64,000 bases of DNA from Bacilli bacterium (GTDB taxonomy: Bacteria > Bacillota_I > Bacilli_A > RF39 > UBA660). This document shows positions 36,034-45,539 of the stretch, one piece after another. The stretch is taken from assembly GCA_017541325.1 (NCBI GenBank), contig JAFXZI010000004.1, positions 59,208 to 123,207 of the forward strand. The letters run 5' to 3'. The translations under genes and the position numbers were made by a program. The notes below the pieces were generated by a model, which was not told the DNA's origin, ran no database searches, and saw only the letters and a list, made by a program, of their open reading frames with translations. The first letter of the stretch is position 1; each line of letters opens with the position of its first letter.

Positions 36034-37236
36034 TTAATTTTTCAAATAATCAATTATTTGATTATATGCATCCATTTTAAGTCCACTAGTAATGCTTGTT
36101 AATTCTTGTGGAATTCCTTTTACTTTTACATCCTTAACATTGTAACTTCCACCAGTAACCCCTACTCTAAATCCATATTTAGTCCATGCTATCTTTTGTA
36201 ATTCTTTATCTTTATATGCATTTAAATATTCATTACCAACATCATCAAACGTTGCAATACAATGTGAATTCCATACAGTTGGTTTTGGATATAAAATAAC
36301 CATTTTATTTGCTACTGCATCATATGCTTCAGGATCACTAGTTGCAAGTTCAATAATAGATTTTTCATAGTCTACTATCATTGGTTTTGCACCTTGTCCT
36401 TGCTTTAAATACATTTCAAATAAATCTGCAGGAGTATTATTCATATATCCTGATTTAGTATAAAACTCTTTTAGTTTTGGTAATGCTTGATTTACTTTTT
36501 CCATACTATTATCTCCACCAGTTAATACTGATAATAATAGTCCATAATATGTAGCCCCTGGGCTTGATGTAACTGGATCAGTAGAATAAATGTTTATCTT
36601 TCCATAAATTGAATTAAGTCCGATATCACTCCATGTTTTTCCTTCAAAGATATAATTCAATAATTTATTCATATCAGTTATGTAATAAACTCCATCTTCA
36701 ACAGTTACTATATTTTGTTTAATTAAAACATCTGCAACATCTTTCCAACTATAAATAACAATTGGAGTGTTAAGTGTTAAAGATCCATCTTTTACATAAT
36801 ATCTATCTGCTTCTCCCTTTGATTTATCAGGAGATAATTTATAATAATCATAAAATCTTTCATCTGATGTAAATAATACATTATATTTTGAAGCACTCGA
36901 ACTATTTACATTAATTTCACTTTCAAGAAGATTTTCTTTACCTAAATGAACTGATTCTCTAACTAATGGAAGTTGTACTGTTTTACCATTGCTCCAACTA
37001 TCATAAGTAACATCTAGTTTATATTTATCTTCCATTATTTTAACAATGTCAGGATCTGCTAAGAAGTCTTCTTTTCCACCACCTGTTGCAACATAGACTT
37101 TTTTAAGTCCCTTTTTACTGTTAGCACCAGTTGAAGTAGCAATTACTACTACTATTACTATTACAAGAATTACAATAGCAATTCCTATAACACTTTCTTT
37201 AACTCCCTCTTTTTTTAATAACTCTTTAATCTTCAT
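36034..37236 (-). CDS. Membrane-tethered type 2 solute-binding-like protein
   Basis: A 400-residue protein with one N-terminal membrane helix (about 16-38) and an extracytoplasmic domain of the type 2 periplasmic-binding fold (about 45-395): KVYVATGGGKEDF, PIVIYSWKDV, TDPVTSSPGATYYGLLLSVL. It lacks a lipobox and no ABC permease or ATPase is nearby, so it is unlikely to be a normal transporter component. Its pairing with a VWA protein that carries a second such domain suggests ligand sensing. ATG 37236 overlaps the XpaC-like gene by 11 bases. The ligand is unknown. Confidence 0.78.
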   Translation of the reverse strand: MKIKELLKKEGVKESVIGIAIVILVIVIVVVIATSTGANSKKGLKKVYVATGGGKEDFLADPDIVKIMEDKYKLDVTYDSWSNGKTVQLPLVRESVHLGKENLLESEINVNSSSASKYNVLFTSDERFYDYYKLSPDKSKGEADRYYVKDGSLTLNTPIVIYSWKDVADVLIKQNIVTVEDGVYYITDMNKLLNYIFEGKTWSDIGLNSIYGKINIYSTDPVTSSPGATYYGLLLSVLTGGDNSMEKVNQALPKLKEFYTKSGYMNNTPADLFEMYLKQGQGAKPMIVDYEKSIIELATSDPEAYDAVANKMVILYPKPTVWNSHCIATFDDVGNEYLNAYKDKELQKIAWTKYGFRVGVTGGSYNVKDVKVKGIPQELTSITSGLKMDAYNQIIDYLKN

Positions 37237-37834
37237 TATTTTCACCTACTTCTATATTTTCTTTATTGATACCACTACCAGATTCAAATAATTTTATTTC
37301 AGCATCAATATCAAGTATTCTAGATTCTTGCATATTTTTATATTGTTTTTCAAAAGCAGTTTCTATATCTTTCAAAAAAGTTGGTGTATCTTTTATGTAT
37401 TTTTTTTCTTCTTTTGTTTGATCTTCTTTCTTATATATATAATTATACTTATATATTATTTTATAAGCAATATCGAGATAGTAATCAAAGAAATCAAAAG
37501 CTTGTTCAACTTTATTAGGTCTTTGACTCAAACTATTTAGTATCTTATCTGTAAATTCTGTAATTTTAGTAGCACTTTCTTTAATACTATCATTTTCAGA
37601 ATGATTAGCAACATTTTGTATTTTTGATCCTAAATAATAATATCCATTTACATATTCTTCACTAAACTGTCTTATATCTTTTGGTTTAAATAGAAGTATT
37701 CCACCAATATATATAAGTACTGTTAATAAGATAGATATAAGTAAATCAAATTTTACTAATAGATATATTACTATAAAGAAGACAGATGCTAGTATAGCTG
37801 CTCTAAAATATCTGGTTTGTACTTGTTTACGCAT
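37226..37834 (-). CDS. XpaC-like protein
   Basis: A 202-residue protein with two N-terminal membrane helices (about 10-28 and 30-47) followed by a long helical cytoplasmic region. The C-terminal SRILDIDAEIKLFES segment fits XpaC (5-bromo-4-chloroindolyl phosphate hydrolysis) family proteins, usually found next to TelA. Its ATG overlaps the stop of the VWA gene (TAATG). The name of the family reflects an old phenotype, not a proven hydrolase activity. The last 15 residues are acidic. Confidence 0.72.
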   Translation of the reverse strand: MRKQVQTRYFRAAILASVFFIVIYLLVKFDLLISILLTVLIYIGGILLFKPKDIRQFSEEYVNGYYYLGSKIQNVANHSENDSIKESATKITEFTDKILNSLSQRPNKVEQAFDFFDYYLDIAYKIIYKYNYIYKKEDQTKEEKKYIKDTPTFLKDIETAFEKQYKNMQESRILDIDAEIKLFESGSGINKENIEVGENNED

Positions 37835-39447
37835 TAGCTGAAACTCCTTACTTCTTTAAAAGCTTCTTTTAGACCAGATTTACCATTAAAGACTTTTCCA
37901 TTTGTAAGATCTGCTATTTCATTAAGTTCACTCTCATCTGCTTGACCAAACGTAATACTATAAATTGGTGCTTTTATATTATTGTTTTTATAAAAGTTTT
38001 CTAAATTATAATAACTACCTTGGTTACTTTGCCCATCTGTCATAAGAATAACTACTGTATTATATTCAGACGGATCTTCTTTTTGTAATATTTTTAATGC
38101 CTCTATAGAAGGATCATATATATTTGTTCCTCCACCAACATATATACTATCTACATAATTAATAAGACTATCTACATCATATCCATTAAAAGTTTTACTA
38201 GTATCATATACATATCCATTAAATTGAATAATAGTTATTTTATCTTCTTTAGAAAATTGTAATCTATCTTTTCTAGCTTCTTCTCTATTAACAATATATT
38301 TCATAGCTTCTTTTAATTCATTAATTCCAGAACCATTCATAGATCCAGAACGATCTAGACAGAATACTGTATGTGTAGGTTTTCTTAAATCTTCAACATA
38401 AATATCAAACGCTTTATTCATTACTGTTTTACTTGGATATTTTTGAGGTATTAAATATTTATTTGTATCAATTCCCCATTCTTTTTTAAATACATCTTTA
38501 TTAGCATCTGATTTAATTCCACCATACCATGAACGATATCCTAAATTTTCTAATTTTTTTCTAACTTCTTTACTTCTTAAAAATGATTGAATCTTTTTAA
38601 AATTCTCTTTTTTATCTTGTTGATGTTCAACATATCCAAATGGCATATCATTAATTGCAACACCATCTACTGGATAAATTAAATATAATGGTTCTTTTCC
38701 TTCTTTTTCTAATTCTTTATTTAATTGAATAATTGAACTTTCATAATTAATCATGGCATCATATTTACCATTCTTAAACATAGTCATCAAATATTCATCT
38801 TCTCCAGATACTCTCTCTACTCCTTTAAAGAATGATTTTAAATCATTTAGTAAAGTTGGACTATCTAGCATTTCTTCTTTTAATACTTCAGGAGAACCAG
38901 CAAGGGCATTTAAGAACCCTAAATATGCACTAGCTCCAGTATTAGTTTGTGTTACAGAAGTCATTACGTATTTTAGTTTCTTGTTCTTTATAGCATCTAC
39001 TATATCTTTATTATAAATATTGTTAGTAAATCCTAATTCTTGAGCTTTACTCTTTTGAACTCCCATAACTACAGGATCAATTGCAATTGATTTACTATCA
39101 CTAACTAAATAAGAATTATCAAGCATATATAACCAAATTGAATTTGATATCCATACTGCATCATATGCCTCAGGATTATCATTTAATAAATCAACGATTT
39201 CCAAATCACCTGCATGTTCAATTCTAATTTTTATTTTATTCTTTTTGGCAAACTTTTCTAATTCATCATCTAAATAAGAATTTGAATCACTAGATAGAAT
39301 AACAAATGATTTATCTTTGAACCAACCAGTTGCATTTGAAATTGAAGTAAATAAAACTTCTATTCCACTAAAAATATATGGACCAAATATAAATAAAATA
39401 ACAATTATAATTAAAATAATATTACCTTTATTGTTCTTCTTATTCAT
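37834..39447 (-). CDS. Membrane protein with solute-binding and VWA domains
   Basis: A 537-residue protein: one N-terminal membrane helix (about 9-27), a type 2 solute-binding-like domain (about 45-320; FVILSSDSNSYLDDELEKF, VTQTNTGASAYLGFL), then a von Willebrand A domain (about 350-535) with an intact metal site DRSGSMNGSG, later Thr in GGGTNIY and LMTDGQSNQG. ATG 39447 with AAAGGTGAG is preferred over the in-frame GTG nine bases upstream. It starts a tight operon with XpaC-like, solute-binding and SPFH genes. VWA plus ligand-binding suggests a metal-dependent, ligand-controlled adaptor on the cell surface. Confidence 0.85.
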   Translation of the reverse strand: MNKKNNKGNIILIIIVILFIFGPYIFSGIEVLFTSISNATGWFKDKSFVILSSDSNSYLDDELEKFAKKNKIKIRIEHAGDLEIVDLLNDNPEAYDAVWISNSIWLYMLDNSYLVSDSKSIAIDPVVMGVQKSKAQELGFTNNIYNKDIVDAIKNKKLKYVMTSVTQTNTGASAYLGFLNALAGSPEVLKEEMLDSPTLLNDLKSFFKGVERVSGEDEYLMTMFKNGKYDAMINYESSIIQLNKELEKEGKEPLYLIYPVDGVAINDMPFGYVEHQQDKKENFKKIQSFLRSKEVRKKLENLGYRSWYGGIKSDANKDVFKKEWGIDTNKYLIPQKYPSKTVMNKAFDIYVEDLRKPTHTVFCLDRSGSMNGSGINELKEAMKYIVNREEARKDRLQFSKEDKITIIQFNGYVYDTSKTFNGYDVDSLINYVDSIYVGGGTNIYDPSIEALKILQKEDPSEYNTVVILMTDGQSNQGSYYNLENFYKNNNIKAPIYSITFGQADESELNEIADLTNGKVFNGKSGLKEAFKEVRSFS

Positions 39448-39571
39448 TCTACTCACCTTTCTATATTCTAAAAAAATTATATCATAATAAATAACAAATC
39501 CAAATATTACTTTAAATTTTTTTTAGAATAATATATAATTATTTTATAAGTATATGATTGGTGGTGAAAAA

Positions 39572-40006
39572 ATGAAAAAATACGTATTAGCAGTTGCAGT
39601 ATTATCTCTTCCTGTATTATTAACTGGGTGTGGAAACAAAAAGACTTTAAATTGTAGCGTTGAAGCTGACGGTGAAAAAGTTGAAGCTAATTTTGTTTAT
39701 GCTGGTGATAAATTTTCAAGTGGAAAAATAACTATGGAAATGGATTACGAAAAAGCTGGTCTTAGCGAAGATATGATTAAGCAAGTTAAAGAAATGAAAA
39801 TGTGTGATACAATGACACAAGCTTCAGCTGATGATGAAGATTTAGCTAAATCATTCGACAAGTGTACAGAAAAATGGAGCGGTAGTAAGTTAACTCTTAC
39901 AATTACATTAAAGAAATCTTTAGGAGATGTAAAAGGTTACAAAACTATTGATGAAGCCAAAAAGACAATCGAAAAAAGCGATGGTTATACTTGTAAAATA
40001 AAATAA
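39572..40006 (+). CDS. Lipoprotein, DUF1307-like small family (paralogue 1)
   Basis: A 144-residue lipoprotein: signal peptide with lipobox LLTGC (Cys20), then a small domain of about 120 residues starting KKTLNCSVEADGEKVEA. Cysteines inside the domain (CDTM, DKCTEKW, YTCKIK) could form disulfides. The start ATG 39572 has GGTGG upstream; a longer frame from 39554 lacks a ribosome site. It is paralogous to the next gene, and the pair sits divergent from the VWA operon. I am not sure of the family name; the lipoprotein nature is clear. Confidence 0.82.
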   Translation: MKKYVLAVAVLSLPVLLTGCGNKKTLNCSVEADGEKVEANFVYAGDKFSSGKITMEMDYEKAGLSEDMIKQVKEMKMCDTMTQASADDEDLAKSFDKCTEKWSGSKLTLTITLKKSLGDVKGYKTIDEAKKTIEKSDGYTCKIK

Positions 40007-40034
40007 AAAAAATCAGGAAATCCTGATTTTTTTT
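40006..40034 (+). terminator. Terminator after lipoprotein 1
   Basis: AAAAAATCAGGA/TCCTGATTTTTT stem with a two-base loop and a long T-run. Confidence 0.85.
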
Positions 40035-40062
40035 ATTTTCTATATGATATTATATATATAAG

Positions 40063-40521
40063 GTGGTGGTAATCATTAATAAGATTATAGTAAGTATTCT
40101 TTTATTAATTAGTTCTTTATTATTAACTGGATGCGGAAGTGAAAAAACATTAGACTGTTCTTTAGATAAAGAAGGTAACTTTAATAAAGTAGAAACTACT
40201 CTTGTATATAAAAATGATAAAATAAAATCTGGAGAGACCGTATATACTTTTGATTATTCAAGTGAAATTAATAATTCTGATCAATTAGAAGTGTTAAAAG
40301 AACAAAAATTTTGTCCTAGTATGATGAAATCAATGAAAGAAGCAGATTCAAGTTTTAAAGATGCATTTCAAGCTTGTAGTGAATCTTGGGAAGATGGAAT
40401 ATTAAAAATAACTATTACTTTTAATCCAGATGAATTAAATAAGAAAGATAATTTTAAAGGTATTGATACAGCAAAGAAAGCCTTTGAAAATGATAATAAG
40501 ATGAAATGTACTATAAAATAA
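40063..40521 (+). CDS. Lipoprotein (paralogue 2), probable non-canonical start
   Basis: A 152-residue reading from GTG 40063; lipobox LLLTGC, mature part KTLDCSLDKEGNFNKVE, homologous to paralogue 1 over its length with the same internal cysteines. No ATG is available near the signal peptide. The GTG codons at 40063 and 40066 lie inside the ribosome-site-like AGGTGGTGG. Aligning the signal peptides of both copies (20 residues to the Cys) puts Met1 of copy 1 against ATT 40075, eight bases after the AGGTGG. So ATT at 40075 may be the real start, giving 148 residues. Confidence 0.72.
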   Translation: MVVIINKIIVSILLLISSLLLTGCGSEKTLDCSLDKEGNFNKVETTLVYKNDKIKSGETVYTFDYSSEINNSDQLEVLKEQKFCPSMMKSMKEADSSFKDAFQACSESWEDGILKITITFNPDELNKKDNFKGIDTAKKAFENDNKMKCTIK

Positions 40522-40547
40522 AAAAGCGTATAGATTATACGCTTTTT
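40521..40547. terminator. Bidirectional terminator
   Basis: AAAAAGCGTATA/TATACGCTTTTT with a 3-nt loop between convergent genes. Confidence 0.85.
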
Positions 40548-41605
40548 ATTATTAATTTAGAACATCTAGATAATATCTTTTTCTTTTTTATTAAATCAAA
40601 TATAAATATCTCTATCATAGAAAATACTATCGTAGATATTACTACTAATATTGTTAAAATATATGGTTCTAATTCTATTAAACTAGTATAACGACATAGA
40701 TCAAAGAAAATACTTTGATTAACAAATATAGGTAGGCTTAATCTTTCAAAATATTCAATTGTATTATTAGATAACCATTTATATTCATACGTCTTTTTAC
40801 TTACCATTATTAATACAGAAATCATTATAAATATTAATAGTACATAATCATATTGACTATGATTACTTCTTAAAGAAACAATTATTAATACTAAAACAAG
40901 TAATCCTTCACTAATTAAAGATAAAAGAATACGCCCTAATTTGGTATATTTAACAGTTTTTAATTTTTCACTTAATAAATAAATCAACATTCCTATATTT
41001 ATTTCAGCAAATCCTCTTAAAGTTCCTGAGTTAGTTAAACCGATCCAATTAGCATAAGAATTATCTATAGATAATTTAAAATGTCTAAGCCATCCTAAAA
41101 AGAAAAGTGCTATTATCGGTGAAAAGATTAATATATAGTTTTCTTTATGTTTTTTTATTATTGGATATAAAATAAACATACTAACAAGCATTACACCTAA
41201 ATACCATATTTGTCCTGCGACAAGAGGTCTTCCAAAACCAAATTGTCTAAGTAAAAGAATATCCCATACACTATTTACTAAAGCATTTTTATTTAGTGCA
41301 TCATATTTAATAATTAAACTTAATAAACAAGCTACTAAAACATATGGAAAAAAGATTTTTATCTTTTTAGAAATAAATTGTACCGTCTCTTTTCCAATAT
41401 TATCTTTATCATATTTTTGTTTAAGTACACTTTTAGCAAAATAATATCCTGATACTATAAAGAAAAATTCTACAGCTATATATCCGCCTCTAAAAAGTGA
41501 AGTATTTAAATAACTATATAATCCCCTACTATGAAAGATAAGTATTACTATAGAAAAAATAAATTTCCATAATCCTATTATTCCATTATGTTTTTCTCTT
41601 TTCAT
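40535..41605 (-). CDS. Acyltransferase 3-family membrane protein
   Basis: A 356-residue integral membrane protein with about ten helices, of the acyltransferase 3 (OafA/NolL) family that O-acylates surface sugars. The family His is in IVILIFHSRGLYSY (about 23) and the following Arg/Gly segment in LFRGGYIAVEFFFIVSGYYF. It has no SGNH domain of its own. A GGGGGAG site supports the start, and the stop lies within a bidirectional terminator. The acceptor is unknown. Confidence 0.88.
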   Translation of the reverse strand: MKREKHNGIIGLWKFIFSIVILIFHSRGLYSYLNTSLFRGGYIAVEFFFIVSGYYFAKSVLKQKYDKDNIGKETVQFISKKIKIFFPYVLVACLLSLIIKYDALNKNALVNSVWDILLLRQFGFGRPLVAGQIWYLGVMLVSMFILYPIIKKHKENYILIFSPIIALFFLGWLRHFKLSIDNSYANWIGLTNSGTLRGFAEINIGMLIYLLSEKLKTVKYTKLGRILLSLISEGLLVLVLIIVSLRSNHSQYDYVLLIFIMISVLIMVSKKTYEYKWLSNNTIEYFERLSLPIFVNQSIFFDLCRYTSLIELEPYILTILVVISTIVFSMIEIFIFDLIKKKKILSRCSKLIIKSV

Positions 41606-41642
41606 AAAAACTCCCCCGAATCATATATATTTATCATACTAC

Positions 41643-41668
41643 AAAAAAAACTCTATTTCTAGAGTTTT
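41643..41668 (-). terminator. Terminator after the DUF1846 gene
   Basis: AAAACTCTA/TAGAGTTTT stem with a T-run on the minus strand. Confidence 0.75.
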
Positions 41669-43136
41669 AACTAAACATATCTTCTTCTAAGAATTCATTC
41701 TCACATGTTAAATTAATTTGTAATTCTTTTAAAGCTCTTTTATCACTACCTGTAACTATATAAGTAGAATGTGCTTCACATCCTTTTAATTTCGTTAAAC
41801 AAGACATAGCTTTTACTGCAAGAGGATTAGTAACTGAACAAATACTTAAAGCAGTAAATACTTCAGAAAGAGTTAATCTATCTCCTGTTCCTAATTCTCT
41901 TTTAAGTTTTAACATAGGTTCAAGAATTGTTGGTGATAATAAATAAATATCATCTGGTATTTTGCTAAGATATTTAACAGTATTTAATATAACTGTTCCA
42001 GCAGGAGTTAATAAATCTGTTTGCTTACCAGTAATAATTTTTTTATTTATTTTAAGCGCAATTACAGGAGTACCATTTTCTTTTTCGGATTTATCAAGAG
42101 CTGGTTTTACTACATCTAAATAAGATTCATCTATTTCTAGTTCGTTCATTAATAACTTAATCTTTTTACATGTATCTTCATCACATAAACCCATCTTATA
42201 ATTATTCATTTCATTATAGTATCTTCTTACTACTTCTTTTTTAGATGCTTCTTCTACAATTTTATTATCAGTAATACAAAATCCTACCATATTTACACCC
42301 ATATCAGTAGGTGAATTATAAATATCATTTTTAGATACTTTACTTAATATATTTTTAAGAATAGGAAATGTTTCAATATCACGATTATAATTTACTGCAG
42401 TTTCTCCATATTTTTCTAAATGAAATGGATCAATTAAATTAACATCTTTTAAATCAGCAGTTGCAGCTTCATAAGCAAGATTAACTGGATGTTTTAGTGG
42501 CAGATTCCATACTGGGAATGTTTCAAATTTAGCGTATCCAGCATTAATTCCTCTTTTGTTTTCGTGATAAATTTGAGATAGACAAGTTGCAAGTTTTCCA
42601 CTTCCTGGACCAGGAGCATTTACTAAAATTAATGGTTTAGTTGTTTCTATATATGGATTAGCACCATATCCTTCTTCACTAACAATTGTATCAACATCAG
42701 TTGGATATCCCTTAGTAAAAGTATGAATATATGTCTTAATTCCATTTCTATTTAATCTCTTAATAAATTTATCAACACTAGCTTGATTCTTATATAATGT
42801 AATAACTACACTATTTACAGAAAATCCCATCTTTTTAGATTTATCTATTAATCTTAGTATTTCAACGTCATAGGTGATACCATATTCCCCTCTAGTTTTA
42901 TTCTTTTCAATATCTCCTGCATTAATACAGAATATTATTTCAAGATCGTTTTTTAGTTCTTTAAACATGCTTATTTTTACATCACTTTTAAATCCTGGAA
43001 GGATTCTAGCAGCATGAGAGTCATCAAATAGTTTTCCTCCAACTTCTAGATATAACTTATCAAATAATTTAAAACGTTCTTTTATTTTTTTACTTTGAAT
43101 TTTTACATATTTTTTATTGTCAAAACCAGTTTTCAT
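41667..43136 (-). CDS. DUF1846-family protein
   Basis: A 489-residue protein of the DUF1846 family, found widely in Firmicutes as single copies. Recognisable segments are GFDNKKYVKIQS at the start, ILPGFKSDVK, NAPGPGSGKLATCLSQIYHE (a P-loop-like glycine-rich stretch at about 180) and TGNSP-equivalent SPTDMGVNMVGF. The structure is known in other species but the biochemical role is not. ATG 43136 follows GAGGTGA; the in-frame GTG nine bases upstream lies inside that ribosome site and is rejected. Confidence 0.85.
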   Translation of the reverse strand: MKTGFDNKKYVKIQSKKIKERFKLFDKLYLEVGGKLFDDSHAARILPGFKSDVKISMFKELKNDLEIIFCINAGDIEKNKTRGEYGITYDVEILRLIDKSKKMGFSVNSVVITLYKNQASVDKFIKRLNRNGIKTYIHTFTKGYPTDVDTIVSEEGYGANPYIETTKPLILVNAPGPGSGKLATCLSQIYHENKRGINAGYAKFETFPVWNLPLKHPVNLAYEAATADLKDVNLIDPFHLEKYGETAVNYNRDIETFPILKNILSKVSKNDIYNSPTDMGVNMVGFCITDNKIVEEASKKEVVRRYYNEMNNYKMGLCDEDTCKKIKLLMNELEIDESYLDVVKPALDKSEKENGTPVIALKINKKIITGKQTDLLTPAGTVILNTVKYLSKIPDDIYLLSPTILEPMLKLKRELGTGDRLTLSEVFTALSICSVTNPLAVKAMSCLTKLKGCEAHSTYIVTGSDKRALKELQINLTCENEFLEEDMFS

Positions 43137-43231
43137 AATTATCACCTCTACAATTAATGATAATATTTTTTAGATAATAATAATACTCAAACAAACACTT
43201 TTTTACATATTTTTTTAATATTTTACAAATT

Positions 43232-43259
43232 AAAAAAGACTGAATAATCAGTCCTTTTA
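43232..43259 (-). terminator. Terminator after DUF362 gene
   Basis: GACTGA/TCAGTC stem with an AAAAAGG/T-run flank on the minus strand. Confidence 0.7.
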
Positions 43260-43261
43260 TT

Positions 43262-44149
43262 TTATATTTCTATAAGTTCATAATCAGTAGAACCTAATCC
43301 TAAACTTTCAGCATATTCAGTGATATGTCTACCATGTCTTGAATCTATTCTTTCTTTTAGTTCTTCTGTTCCTGCTTCATTTGTTTTCCAAATAGCATCT
43401 AAGAATGCTTGATCGTTTGCTACTGGGTCAAGAGATGCAAATATTCCAATATCATTAATTACTGGATCTCCTTGATAGCAATCACAATCGCAGTCTAGAG
43501 AAATAGCATTAGCAACTGTAATATATACAATTGGTTTATTATTTGCTTTTAAATAATCTGATACTGCAGTTGCAGCTTCTGCCATAGATTCAATAAAATC
43601 AATTTGTTCAAATTCAACAGTCCAGCATTCTTCAGGATCAGTAGTTTTACCACAACTATGAATATATGCTTTACCATTTCTTGATGCAATACCAATAGAT
43701 TGGTTCTTTAAATTAGCACCATATCCACCAGCTATATGACCTTTTCCATGAGCAAGATTTAATACTGAATCATAGTTTTCAAAATTCTTACCTATTAAAT
43801 CAAATTTCAAATGTTTACCTTTATTAATAGGAATTTCAAATTCTCCTTCTCCATCCATAATGTCAACATCTGCAAATTTAGTAAATCCATGTTTTTCAGC
43901 AACTTTTAAATGATCCTCTTTATTATCTCTTTTAGTAAGAGGATAAGCTGTATTACATTCGATAATTGTACCATTTAACTTTTTAACAAGCGGTTCAATT
44001 AAATCAGCTTTTAAATAACCTTTTGCTCCATCTTCACCAGTAGATACTTTTACTCCTACTTTTCCGGTTAGTTCTACTCCTAATTTTTCATATATTTCAA
44101 TTAATTTTTCTGGAGTTATTTCTTTTGTAAAATAAACTATTGGTTTCAT
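43262..44149 (-). CDS. DUF362-family metal-binding protein
   Basis: A 295-residue DUF362 protein. The core holds KVGVKVSTGED, TIIECNTAYP, LNLAHGKGHIAGGYGANLKN and a Cys/Asp-rich segment LDCDCDCYQGDPVINDIG (about 216-233). That position in many relatives carries ferredoxin-type Cys. Here the CDCDC arrangement has no four-Cys CxxCxxCxxxC motif, so a cubane cluster is not supported; a bound metal is plausible. It follows eno by 11 bases and is probably co-transcribed. Function unknown. Confidence 0.83.
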   Translation of the reverse strand: MKPIVYFTKEITPEKLIEIYEKLGVELTGKVGVKVSTGEDGAKGYLKADLIEPLVKKLNGTIIECNTAYPLTKRDNKEDHLKVAEKHGFTKFADVDIMDGEGEFEIPINKGKHLKFDLIGKNFENYDSVLNLAHGKGHIAGGYGANLKNQSIGIASRNGKAYIHSCGKTTDPEECWTVEFEQIDFIESMAEAATAVSDYLKANNKPIVYITVANAISLDCDCDCYQGDPVINDIGIFASLDPVANDQAFLDAIWKTNEAGTEELKERIDSRHGRHITEYAESLGLGSTDYELIEI

Positions 44150-44160
44150 TTTTTCACCTA

Positions 44161-45477
<1,317 letters not shown>

Positions 45478-45499
45478 TTATTTACACTATTTATTATAA

Positions 45500-45531
45500 C
45501 AAAAAAAGTAGAACTTTTGTCTACTTTTATA
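45500..45531 (-). terminator. Terminator after helD
   Basis: AAAGTAGA/TCTACTTT hairpin with a T-run on the minus strand, between helD and eno. Confidence 0.75.
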
Positions 45532-45539
45532 TTATTTTA

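Noticed and set aside
43440..43510. Ferredoxin-type 4Fe-4S motif in the DUF362 protein
   Set aside because: The Cys are arranged CDCDC and do not fit CxxCxxCxxxC.
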